64,000 nucleotides of DNA, taken from the NCBI GenBank assembly GCA_010645155.1, contig CM021319.1:2337401-2401400 (forward strand), in the 5' to 3' direction. How positions within the stretch are numbered: position 1 is the first letter of the stretch; each line of letters opens with the position of its first letter. Below the pieces are notes generated by a model, which saw only the letters and a program-made list of their open reading frames with translations, was not told where the DNA came from and searched no databases. The translations under genes and the position numbers were made by a program. Positions 42,477-54,028 of this stretch are shown here, piece by piece. Origin of the DNA: Tigriopus japonicus (taxonomy: Eukaryota; Arthropoda; Copepoda; Harpacticoida; Harpacticidae).

Positions 42477-42951
42477 TAAGGGTGTGGATTTCAGGCAAAT
42501 AAGATTCTATGCCAAAAAACATGTTTATTTGCTATTTCCTAGCTTTTAAAGCTCATTTGCCATAATTGGGCAAACAAATACAAAATTTGTCGATTTTTGG
42601 GCAAACAAATACAAAACTTGTCGATTTTTGGGCAAATTAATGCAAAAATTGTCTTTTGTGGGAAAAATAGGAAAAAAACAAATTTTTGCCCAAAATGTTT
42701 TGTTTACGGATATATTGATTATTCCATGGAATAAAAATATTTTGACTTAAATGGTTTTACACTTGTATTCCGCTTTATTGTTGGTGAGACATAATGCTCA
42801 TTTTCCGAATTTTGTGGCGAATTTTGCCATATTTTGGTAAATTTTCGTGTCTGTTTGGCATTTTATTTACCATTTCTTGTTTCAAATGCCATTTTATTGG
42901 CCATTTTTGGCCTAAAAGGCATGTTTTATTTGCCAGAAATCTGCACCCCTA
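42477..42951. mobile_element. hAT MITE, 475 bases, with 8-base TSD
   Basis: Left end TAAGGGTGTGGATTTC and right end GAAATCTGCACCCCTA are inverted repeats. TTGATGAA flanks both sides (42469-42476 and 42952-42959). Inside, near 42565-42655, is a tandem repeat of about 32 bases with the core TTTTTGGGCAAACAAATAC, three units. Poor in coding potential. Confidence 0.9.
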
Positions 42952-44099
42952 TTGATGAAGCATGTTTTTTCGTGTTTTTGCTCTTTTTCGTGCCTTTCAT
43001 TTTTTCCATTTCCGTTTTTTGTGCTTTTCATTACTTTTTTCAAGAACATTTCAAAACTTGCAAAATCAAAACTTTGTGCAAAATATTTGAATACCACATA
43101 AACACGAGAGAAAACTTAATCAATCTGAAACAATTTTGAGCCTTAAGAAGCCTTGAATTTTTGCTAAAATGCTACTCAAAAGATTTGCCTTGTGACTTCA
43201 ATAGTTTTGCAAGGACCTGTGATGAACGACGAAATCAAGGGGAAAAGTGGCAAAAAATTGTGTCACACTGTTTGAAGGAGAGGGCTACTTTTAGTTCTAA
43301 TACTATTTGCCTGTTATTGGTTTTTTGGGGTCGCAATTTGTTGAATGACAAATTTTAATTGCACTTTCTTATCCAGTCCTTTCAAATCTATAGAAAAGGA
43401 AACGAATACATTTACATAATTTATTTACTTATATTATTCAAACAGTCTGAGGTAGTCTTAAAAATGCAAAAACAAAAAACAAAATTGTTTGAAATCGAAA
43501 CAGTTCTCTGGGAATTCTTATCAAGTGAAACCATTAAGCATTTTCAACTTATGAGCTTTAAAACTAGATTTTGAAAAGATTTTTTATGGATTTTAAAACT
43601 TTTCTTTTAAAATGGGAAGCATTTCATGAGCTGAACTGTGTTGTTTACTTTGAAGTCTCAAGGCAATTTTCCGGCACTTCTCACATCTTTTTCTATCTCT
43701 CATAATTACAGTTCATTCTTAACATGCTAACGTGGAATTTACACACCCTATATCACACATATCTTTGCATAGTCAAAACTTTCCCGGCCACTTTGACACG
43801 GAAAACGAATTTTTCGATCTTTTATTTTGTTATCATGAGTGGTGCTTTTTTTCATCGTAATGAAGAAATGTCAGATGTTTCATGGGCATCAGCTGAAGGT
43901 TGCCGAGAAAGATGCTGTTATCTTAAACTGGATTGAGGCTCAAGCCATTACCAATAAAACTCAAAAATGGCAAGTTAGAAAAACACCTGTTTTTTTGGGG
44001 CATGTGCGTCTGTTTACTACGCATGAAAGACATACAAATTTTAAATCTGTTCTTTCAGCTGGTGAGTTCCTTTCAATCTTTTATCCCCTTTGTAGTTGT
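42952..44099. other. Intergenic region, no supported gene
   Basis: About 1.1 kb, AT-rich. Frames here, such as 43839-44129, show no recognised domain. Confidence 0.4.
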
Positions 44100-45590
44100 T
44101 CAGCTGGCTTGGGGATTTCCGATCTCTAACCCATCGACTCAACCTCTCTGTCACTCTCCCAAGTTGGGAGACGTCTTGGACGCCCGCGTTCGTCGAGTCG
44201 TTTCTCCGGTTCCTCAGCTTGATCTATGTGGCCAAGTGCCGTGCAAGCTCGTCCTTTCGAGCCTTCAAATCAGAGAGCTCCCTCAGCTCAGCAGCAGGCG
44301 TCGGTTTTCTCTCCCTCTCTTTCTCGGTGATGCTCATGTTCGCATGATCTCTCGGCCAGCGAGGGTCTTTCACTCCTAGGTCTTCTCGTCCAATCTCGCC
44401 ATCAAACCCACTCCGTTCACTCTAGACCACTTTGGCCTATCTGAGCGGGTTCTTATCCGGGCTGTTCCGATCCATCTAGCCTGACAACTCAGCCGTGCCC
44501 GTCAGATTTCGATTGGAGTGTCTCGACCAACTTGGACGGATCCCAGTAGCTGGGCTGAAATCTGGAAGCGAGCCTGTCCCTCGACCACACTCCACAGGCC
44601 GAGCTCGACCCAGCGACCCCCTAGACGACTCACGACCAAGAACGGGAAGAACGACTCAAAGAAGGAGGAAAGAAGAAGCAGAAGAAGAACACGACGACGA
44701 CGACTGAGCTGGAGAAAGAGAGCCAGAAAGAAGAAGAAGACGAAGAAGAAGAAGAAAACGAAGGGCGCTGCTTCTTCGGCCATTTTTGGAAACAACTCGC
44801 GACCTTCTGCCCCAGGAACACCCCGAAGTCATCCCTCTGGAGCACGAACCTCGACCCGTGATCATCCCCGAGTCTCAGCGGGTCGTAAGAGCCTGTCGAC
44901 CGCGGAAGAGTCCTCCCCATCACCGACTTACTCTTTCAGAATCGGCGTGGACATGTGCCAAGCCGTCATCGTCCTTTTAGTGGACCCATCGTGTCGAAAC
45001 AACCCGAGTGTGTGTGGCCTTTGTGGCCATTGCCGTGATTGACAGGCTAGGCAGGCATCGGGGCTCCGACCCAGTGCGGGTGGATTGCCAGGTCGTGGAT
45101 GGATTCGAGTTGATCCAGTGGATTTTCGAGGTGATAGAAGGTGTCAAGTGCGGCGTGGCCGGATTCGATTTTGGCCTAGATTGATGGGCTGGCACCCCAT
45201 GAAAAAGGGATTCGTCGTCTGAGCAAGACACATTGGTGGACATTGACACTCAAAGATAAGAGCCATTCGTTCGTCCTTTCTGCCTTGTCCTGCGTTTGTG
45301 ACGAGCTTTGGCCAATTGAGGTACATATAATACAAGTCGTGTCATTGCTTGAGTGCGTTGTCCTCGGTTCGTTGAAGGCCTCTTTCGTCTCATAATCGTT
45401 CGAACTGAAATACTAAAATATCCATTGGCCTCATCGGAATGGACTTAGAGCGAGTGCTTGACAGACTGCCTGAGCATCGAATCGCGAGATAAGATAGCGG
45501 TCCAACCGTGCCCGCCCAATTAATTAGGTGTGAAAGCCTGCAAGAAGTCTCTCCCTCCATTTTGACGGCTCGTCCTCAACGGCAGGCAGC
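44100..45590 (+). promoter_or_regulatory. PPP2R5 promoter / 5' leader region
   Basis: The composition switches sharply from AT-rich to GC-rich at about 44130 and stays so to the first coding exon. It holds a long purine run (44655-44765). Like the CK1 gamma leader it is probably a promoter plus long 5' UTR. The frames inside are low-complexity Arg/Lys/Glu or Ser. Confidence 0.45.
44655..44765 (+). repeat. Purine-rich (GAA/GAC)n tract
   Basis: About 110 bases dominated by GAAGAAG and GACGACGA triplets on the plus strand, upstream of PPP2R5. Confidence 0.75.
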
Positions 45591-48500
45591 ATGTCCACGC
45601 CCACGAGCACCCCTCCTTCCAGCGGGTCGGCGGCGGGCTCGACCACCGGCGGCACGTCCAACACGTTTGTGGATCGCATTGATCCCTTCGCCAAACGATC
45701 TTTGAAGAAGAAACAGAAAAAGAGCCAAGGATCGTCTCGGTATCGAACGGGCGGCGATGTCGAACTCCAACCTTTACCCTTGCTCAAAGGTAAGTGAACT
45801 TTTGACATTTGGAATTTTGACCAACGGGTTGACGCCTGATGGTGTGGGAAGAAGAAAACGGGTCCCACTTTGTTTGTCGGCTCTCATTCAATACTCCTAG
45901 TTCAAGGGATGTGTCTGCTGAAATCGTCAACATAAGGACTCGAGTACTTGGCGTTAAGACATGTTCCATAGAGTGGTAAACCTCTGCCAAATTATGTGAG
46001 AAAGCCCCGTGCCCCCCCATGCTTCTCATTCACAACTTTCAAAAAGTGCCTATGCTGGTAGAGCTTAAATCTGGCTGCCGACCACGAACGACACCGAAAT
46101 GGAGAGGAGAAGGAAATAGACGACGATCCAAGACCCGCTCACTCACTCCCCAATCCTCTCAACCCTCATTGATGTCGTGGGTTTAACTGGTATTCTGCCT
46201 AAGCGACGAAGAGGGCTTTAAGTTCACTTGAGATTGTACCGTTCCATTCTGCCCTCCTTAGACTCAGACTTCAGTACAACAATGAACGACCGTGAAGGTC
46301 GGTTGTTCATTCCATCCATCCATCTATCCATCCGCTCGATGGTTTGTCTTCGTACTTACTACCTACTATTAAGTCTTTTCTCTTCTCACGCCCTCACCAG
46401 GCACTCCACCTGGCTTTGAAGCACTCAACTAGTGCACACACAACCACTCAGCTCTCGGAGAAGGAAAAGCCCTCCGAGATGTTGGCCTTACGCTTTCAAG
46501 GAACAAGGAAGAAGAGGAAGAAGGATCCTTCCTTGGGCTTCTCCTCCGACCGACGACGTCTTCGTTTGTGCACGGCGTTCTCATATTTGTTGCTACCTTC
46601 GAAATGGTTGAGGTCTGGACGGCCTACTCTGTGCGTGTTTGATAAGGCCACTTCTTCTTTGGTGGCCTCTGGTGGCTGCTGTCACCGCTTGGGCCTTTCT
46701 TGGTGGTTTCCTCCGTCTTCGCCGAGAGTTGGTTCTGGCTGGCTGTCTCGTCGTCGTCGCCGTCGTTACTGCCAGTGATGACGATGTTCGCCAAGAGAGT
46801 CTCCTCGTTCACCAAAGAGCTTGTTCCTGCTGGGTGTTTTCAAATGGAAACTCGTTCCAAATTGGAACTTAATCCTTTTGGAAGATGAAGTCTCATCTTA
46901 ACTTGTGTTGGATCAGTGCAGTACCTCAAGGAGGATGGAACCTTGAAACTGTCATTCCTCAAACCATCATCATGGCGTATTAGTCCCTTTTCTGACTGAG
47001 GGTCGGCCGATTCTTGACATTGTTCACTTCAACGACAGGATCAACGAAGCCTTGCATGGACTCTCGAAGCAGGGATCACTGCTGTTTCCGACCAACTCAT
47101 TGACTTCTTGCATTGGTTGGTTCTCAATGAGTTGCTCTGCATGTGCTGGTTCTTGTTCTCCTTGCTCTTCAACACTCCCAGTAGTATCGTTCTTTCGTAC
47201 ATGAATATCCTCGGTATGTGCTGGTAATGACGTGAATGTGGCCTTCATGTCGTCCATTCATCCACCTTCGGGCTCCACGTTTGACTCGTCTGGCATCGAT
47301 TCAAACCTTCCCACCCTCTCTATTGGTAAAGAAGAAGGAATTTGGATAGTTTATTGCGACAAATTATTTTCGTCATTACGGCTACAGAAATACGTCATGT
47401 GATAAGAGTGATGGTGATCTCCACAGATCGAACATTTAGGGATGTCATCCATCGTAGGAAGATCTAGAGCATTAGGATGATCCTTACTCAGACCTGTCAT
47501 ACCCAAAACTAAGCCAAAGCACCACAATAATGAATTGCTCTTGAATTCTAGATGTTCCCTCGGGAGAACAAGAGGAGCTGTTCATTCGGAAGTTGCGACA
47601 ATGTGGAGTGGGCTTCGATTTTATGGACCCCGTGGCCGACCTCAAGGGCAAGGAAATCAAACGAGCCACACTCAACGAGATCGTGGATTACATAACGGCA
47701 GGGCGAGGGGTTTTAACGGAGGCAGTCTATCCAGAAATTATTCGCATGGTAAGTGGAACATTGCTCATGTCTTTTCCCATTTCAAGAGCTCCATTTAAGT
47801 TTGTGTCAATTCCAACCATTTCAGATTGCTTGCAATTTATTCCGAACCTTACCCCCAAGTGATAATCCTGATTTTGATCCTGAAGAGGACGATCCAACTT
47901 TGGAGGCCTCTTGGCCCCATTTGACGGTAAGAGTTGATCTCTTTGGTCGTGAAGACGGGATACGTTCATTTTGGCACCAATTTAACGAACAAATTTCGCA
48001 ATGTCTTCCTTTCAGCTGGTTTATGAGTTTTTCCTTCGCTTTTTGGAGTCCCCGGATTTTCAGCCAAGCATCGGAAAGAAGGTCATCGACCAGAAATTCG
48101 TGCTGCAGCTTTTGGAACTCTTTGATAGTGAAGATCCACGTGAACGGGATTTCCTGAAAACCGTGCTTCATCGCATCTATGGCAAGTTCCTTGGACTCCG
48201 AGCCTTCATTCGCAAGCAGATAAACAATTTCTTCTTGAAGTAAGCTGCTTATATCATTTCAAGCGTAAAGTTGGAAGAAAGTACAGTAAAACATTCCTTT
48301 TTCCATTTTCAGATTCATTTATGAAACTGAACATTTTAACGGGGTGGGCGAACTATTGGAGATTCTCGGGAGCATCATCAATGGTTTTGCTCTGCCCTTG
48401 AAAGCGGAACACAAGCAATTTCTGATCAAGGTTCTCATACCCCTTCACAAGGTGCGGTGTCTGTCTTTGTACCACGCCCAACTCGCCTATTGTGTGGTCC

Positions 48501-49374
48501 AGTTCTTGGAAAAAGATGCAACCCTCACCGAACAGGTCATCAAGGGGCTCCTAAAATTCTGGCCAAAGACGTGCTCTCAAAAAGAGGTGAGTGTTTATTT
48601 CTAATAGAATTAGATATCAATGAAATCAATGTGAGGTCAAAGTGATTGCCCACGAAAGAAAGAATAGTCATGAACTTTTTTTTGACGTCGTGTTTGCAGG
48701 TCATGTTTCTGGGGGAAATTGAAGAGATTCTAGATGTGATCGAGCCCGCCCAATTTGTCAAGATCCAAGAGCCCTTGTTCAAGCAGATTGCCAGATGTGT
48801 TTCGAGTCCGCACTTTCAGGTTGGTACTCAAGCCACTAATTAATCTTGCCACACCCTATGTTTACTACAAACTTACAACACATTCTGCCTCATTTTCAGG
48901 TTGCCGAGAGAGCTTTGTACTTTTGGAATAATGAATATATCATGTCCTTAATCGAAGAGAACAACCAGGTGATCATGCCAATTATGTTCCCTGCACTCTA
49001 CCGGATCTCCAAAGAGCATTGGAATCAAACCATTGTGGCCTTGGTCTACAATGTACTCAAAACCTTCATGGAGATGAACTCGAGGCTTTTTGATGATCTC
49101 ACTGCTTCGTATAAGGCGGAGCGTTTGAAGTAAGTCACATCACTTTTGACGGTCGGTGTCTTCAAACTGGGCAGTTTTTTCTCACGTCCCTTTTCTTTTT
49201 CATCTCCACTCATCTAGGGAACGGAAACGAGAACGTGAGCGCGAGGACTTGTGGAAAAAATTAGAAAATCTTTCCCTCACCAATGCAAAAAAAGAAGGGA
49301 TCAATTTGGATTACCTCAACCACGTCAACTCGTCGTCAACATCAACTTCGTCCTCCCAGCTTTCGGATCACTAG
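45591..49374 (+). CDS. PPP2R5E: PP2A B56 regulatory subunit (epsilon-like)
   Basis: The B56/B' subunit directs protein phosphatase 2A to substrates carrying LxxIxE motifs. Eight exons: 45591-45789, 47552-47748, 47825-47926, 48016-48239, 48313-48586, 48700-48819, 48900-49129 and 49218-49374. All join in frame with GT-AG introns, giving 500 residues (family about 470-600). The variable N terminus is Ser/Thr/Gly-rich, then [20 protein letters not shown]. The HEAT-like core is almost invariant: [117 protein letters not shown] is the epsilon form rather than the gamma form. The short basic C terminus differs from other isoforms. Intron 1 (1.76 kb) shows no other gene. Confidence 0.96.
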
Positions 49375-51825
49375 AATATCTCACAGAGAAGAGAAATCGA
49401 GAGTAGCAAGCCATCCATCAAAAACAACAAGCCAGTAGGGAAGAACAAGATCCTCATCCTCGAAAGATAACGATGAACGAATCACTGTAGTAGGACTAAT
49501 AGGACATTATACCAACACCGCCGCCGCCACCACCATCACCACCTTCGATTTGGATAGTAGAACTGACTTGACGTAGGCTTTGTCATCGGGACTAAACCCA
49601 CGACTGACCGACTTCCACCACAACTTTCCCCCTCATTTTCACGTTTCTCCCCCTCCCCCTTCGCACTTTTATCTCAGCATAAGAACACAACATTCTCCTG
49701 ATCCTGAGAAGGGAACTCGAGGATAGAAACAATAGTGCGTCACAATTAAAAAAAGGAGCCCTGAAAGTTAAACGTTCAATCGCTTCTCTGGGATAAATCG
49801 TCGTTTCCCCTCTTGCGACATCCGCCAATGTGCCATGTCCTTCCAACTCGAAGAAGTCCTTTTTCCCTCCTCCCTTCGCTTTGTTCTTTTTTTTTAACAT
49901 CATTTTTTTGGCACATGCTTTGCTGCCAAATGTCATTGAATGCAGTGTGGGCTGATTATATCTATCCCAAACTAAAATTACACTTATTATTATTACTATA
50001 ACTACTATTATTATAATTAGTACTGCAACAAATATGATTATTATTATTATCATCATTACTATGACTATGTTCATCCTCATCCTCTTCATCACCACCACAA
50101 CTACTACTACTTCTACTTCAACTCCTCCGATTGCTACTAAAAGCCGTACGCAACCATTGCTACTCTCATCAGTGATCAAAGCCTTGTGAAGCTAGTCTCG
50201 TCAATACTAAGGTACTACTAAAACCCAAGTGTGTATGAATGGGTGACTTGAATGGACGACGTGAGCGAGTGTTTGAATAAGTGTTACTATTCACAAGCAA
50301 AGCCCACAGCAACTAATACAACAACATCAATTGCATCAACAACTCGAGGAGATAACAAGTGACGCCCATAAAGGACGATTTTACAACAGGGACTCCAAGG
50401 AAAATCTGTGCCGAGACCGAAATTGTATCCCGTGCACCCGTGTAAAAAGTCGATGATTTTGACGAAACAATAACTATTCGGACATTTGAGTGCTTCTTGT
50501 TTCCATCCCCGTACCCTATCCTTCCTTCTTTAGGATTTATTCCCTCTCTTCCCCCTTCCCCATCCCCCCACTTTCTCATCAATTTCAATGTTATGCAGGG
50601 CCAACGGTTAAAGCCTTTCAATACATTCAGTATGAAGCCAGTCCACAGCTCCCGTTTTACACCATTCCTAAGAACCAAACTTGGACGGATGTTTGGCTAC
50701 TAATGATTCAATTCCTTTTCCTTTAACCCGCCCCCACCTCGTAACGCCCCGCCCCGCCCAATCCACTCATTGCCAATACGGATTTTAGGCTCCGGAATCT
50801 ACGTTTCCGACTAGTCAAGTCAGGAGTCATTGTGCCATTGTTTTTCAATGATCCAAGGCAATGAATCGAAGAAATGATTGGCAAACAAACAATTTTCTAT
50901 CAGACCTGTGTTTCCAACAAGGCTTGCTTCAGTAGGACGTCACTTATGGATGAAAACAATATTTCAGCGCATTATATTTAAAGAAATAATATGTGAATCA
51001 AATTTAATGTTGATGAATAATATTGTGCCGATGCCATGGTAAGAAATTCAGCCGTCGTTACTTTCTTTCCACTTGAGGGCAAAGCGTCAAAGCCGACGGT
51101 TAACCTACCTTATTTTCAAAGATTTGCAGGCAATATTTCGCCTATAATGGAATTTCTCGACACCTGAAGAAGTGTCGCACTTCAATGGAAAAGTAGTTCC
51201 AGCTGAGTTTCAGAATCGGATTTCGTAAGCGATTTTTGTGACTAGTGGACTTGTCAACCTTTCGAAGAATTGGTTTATTTTCTGAGAAATCTAATGATGA
51301 TTGCGTTCACATTATTGGTGACTCTTAAATATGGTGATAAACTTGTTCACCGTGACGTGATTCTGTTGATTTGGAGTAAACAATCCTTACCTTGCATCTA
51401 CTGCATTGATCCAATATGTGGTCATCTGCTATCTAGCGCACGCTTTTACAAGTTTTTACACATTAAGCTGTGAAGGTTCAAAGGAAAAAAAATGTTAAAA
51501 AGAAAACTCGATTTTAAACATTCAATTTATTTTGTTATTGATCGCATTCAAAATTGTTTTATCTGACTTAGAGAGGTAGCCTCTTTAATGATTCTTGGTG
51601 TAAGTTTTCAAAGCTTAGATTCTCTCTATCTCTCGTGTGTTACGGTAAATAGAAAGAATTTTTTTATTGTTGATGTCAGGTTAAGTTTCGATTTAATTGA
51701 AAAATCTATCATTACTCTTGTAATGGAACGGCTAATTTTTAAACAAATTAGCACCTAAGGCGATTTTTAATACCCATGACTTTTTTAGATGCCCCGTTCC
51801 AAGGCGATGCAAATTTTCCAAGCTT
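49375..51825. other. PPP2R5 3' UTR and intergenic DNA
   Basis: The first 1.4 kb is rich in triplet repeats (CCGCCGCCACCACC near 49520; TTA/CTA runs near 49980-50120) and likely 3' UTR. After about 50800 it is AT-rich with no gene recognised. Confidence 0.45.
49976..50066 (+). repeat. (TTA/CTA)n imperfect triplet repeat
   Basis: Runs of TTA, CTA and TAT triplets, similar in kind to the repeat in the CK1 gamma 3' UTR. Confidence 0.7.
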
Positions 51826-53301
51826 TTACTTTTTCCGAAGTTTGCTTTCTTTCTTGTTAAATCTCAGTTTAAGAATCTCCACGGACCCATAACTCGTCAT
51901 CGCCACATATGAACCTCCTGCATTGAAGGAGGCGTGAAGCAACCGCCCACTAGCTTCGATGGAATTCACGAGATCACCACTTTCCATCGACCAGAAGTTA
52001 CAGTTTCCGTCATGACTGCTCGACACCAAATATTTGCCGTTGGGACTTGGACTCACTTTTGTCACTGGACCATGATGACCTTCCAGGGTCTTTTGACAAT
52101 CTCCAGAGCGTGAGTTCCAAATCTTGATGGTACCATCGAACGAGGCCGACACAAGGATATCGGCATTTGGAAGCCAATTCAAGTCCACCACATATCCAAA
52201 GTGACCCGAGAGGATGGCCGTCGGAGATTTTTTATCAACCGACCAGACGTTGATGGTACAATCGACAGAGCACGATGCAAACACATTCGACCTGGACGAG
52301 TGCCGAACTATCTTGTAAATTCCGCCTGTGTGGGACCTGTACTTGTGTTCAGGTTCGCTATCCGTATACTCGCCATACTCATCAATCTGAAGAGCAAGTG
52401 GTCAGCCATCTATTTCTCCAATATTGCCATGCCTTCATTAACTGACCTTCCTCATCTGTCCGTCTTCCACGGCGTCCAGATAAATGAGTCCATTATAATC
52501 CCCAACTAGAAACTGATTTTCCGAAATCCACTCAACGGCAATGGACTCGGTGGGATTCCAAGCTGTTCGACTCCAAACTCTTTTGGTCTTGTCGATTACG
52601 GACACACAACCTCCTCCACAACTGAGGATCTTATCCCCTCGGACGGCGATGGCACGGGTCATACCTTCATGCGGGGTCCATTGATCCAATTCCTTGCCCA
52701 AGTTGTTCCACAATATCACTTTTCCATGTTCAGTGCCTGATGCAGTGGAAATCATTGTTACTTTAATACAATCATGATAAGCCAAGGTATTTACCAGACA
52801 CGAGCCATTTTCCAGAGTCCGACCAAACGGCACAACTTGCGGAATCAGAATGGTCCAATCGGAGCTCTTTAACTGCAGGTTCGGTGAAAGAAGGTTGGAA
52901 ATCCCAGAGGAACATTTTTCTGTCGGTGCCTGCCGTGAGAAGAATATCTTGAACCGGGTTCCAAGCACACAAATCCACATTTTGAGTGTGCCCAATTAAC
53001 GGGATACGGGAAGCCGCTTCCACTTCTTTAGGTGGTTCTGAAAAAACAAATCACAAATAAGTAACTTTGGATGATATGTGAAAAGTTTGGCAGTACCTGG
53101 AGGTTTTGGCTTTTTAGGTTTGGATTTTTTACTCTTCGTTAGCTTTGACTTGGTTGGTTCTTTACTTTCGGTGGTTTCCTCATCGGTGGCTTGGTCCAGG
53201 ATAATGACAAAGTTGTGCTCTTTTGAGTTGGGCGTGACAGGTTTGCCATCCTTGATTTGATCTTCGTGAACATCATGCACTTTTGACTCGTTGCATCCCA
53301 T
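51826..53301 (-). CDS. Divergent TBL1/ebi-like WD40 protein
   Basis: Exons on the minus strand: 53097-53301, 52795-53037, 52447-52736 and 51826-52386, all in frame with GT-AG introns, giving 432 residues. After a Lys/Pro-rich leader (TKSKLTKSKKSKPKKPKPPG, about 45-68), WD repeats begin with PLIGHTQNVDLCAWNPVQDI and end with SASFDGTIKIWNSRSGDCQK, TLEGHHGPVTKVSPSPNGKY and SSSHDGNCNFW. Order and wording match TBL1X/TBL1XR1 corepressor subunits best, but the LisH and F-box-like N terminus is missing and middle repeats are degenerate. With the start at 53301 the protein begins MGCNESK, a possible N-myristoylation signal; starting at 53310 would prepend MVD and abolish it. TBL1 identity is tentative; the WD40 fold is clear. 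Confidence 0.8.
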
Positions 53302-54028
53302 ATCGACCAAAATATAAATCCATTTATTTATTTGCTCGTGAACGAGACATTCCCTTGCTTCAAGCTAAGTTAAATTGATAGAGAAAAAACATGAGAGTCT
53401 TAGCTTTCTCTTTCAATTTCGTTTCGCCGTCTGGTTGTCCCCAAACATTCCCCACAATCAAACCTTGGGTTGTTAGGGTATTCTTCGTAGAGCTCAAGTC
53501 GATAACTTAAGGTCATTTACTGCAGAAACCAAATAGCATTGGCCTTCCATCTGTTTGTATGCTTGTGCATGTTTTCCACTATCACACTTTTGAGTGCTGC
53601 TCTAATGAAAAGCATCATGCATTTATGATTAGTTGCTACGTATTTTTGGATCTAAACGCCATGGCTCATAGTAGGGATTCTCGTAGTTTTATGTACAAAT
53701 GTGAATTGGTTGCGGTTGTAGTGAGCCTTTGTATACAGCATTCGATTTAATTTTGATCATCAACTCAAATGAATGAGAATTATTACTGCTACATATGCTT
53801 GTATTTTGCAATTATATTCAAGCAGTCGGTTCTCTACCATTGCAGATGACATGGTTCCTCGCGTAAATACCTGTCTTTGGTTGACTTTCTTCTCTCTGCC
53901 TTTCAAGAGTCAGTCGCACACATTCCATTCCCTTCTCCAATAACAAACATTGACATACAAGTCTCCCTTTTATCCTGGAAATTGGTTTAAGTCTATCAAA
54001 GCATTGACATTCTGTTAAAGGATTCAAA
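53302..54028. promoter_or_regulatory. Shared divergent upstream region, WD40 gene / IFT88
   Basis: 727 bases between head-to-head start codons. I searched for an RFX X-box expected upstream of IFT88 and found no convincing match. Confidence 0.45.
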
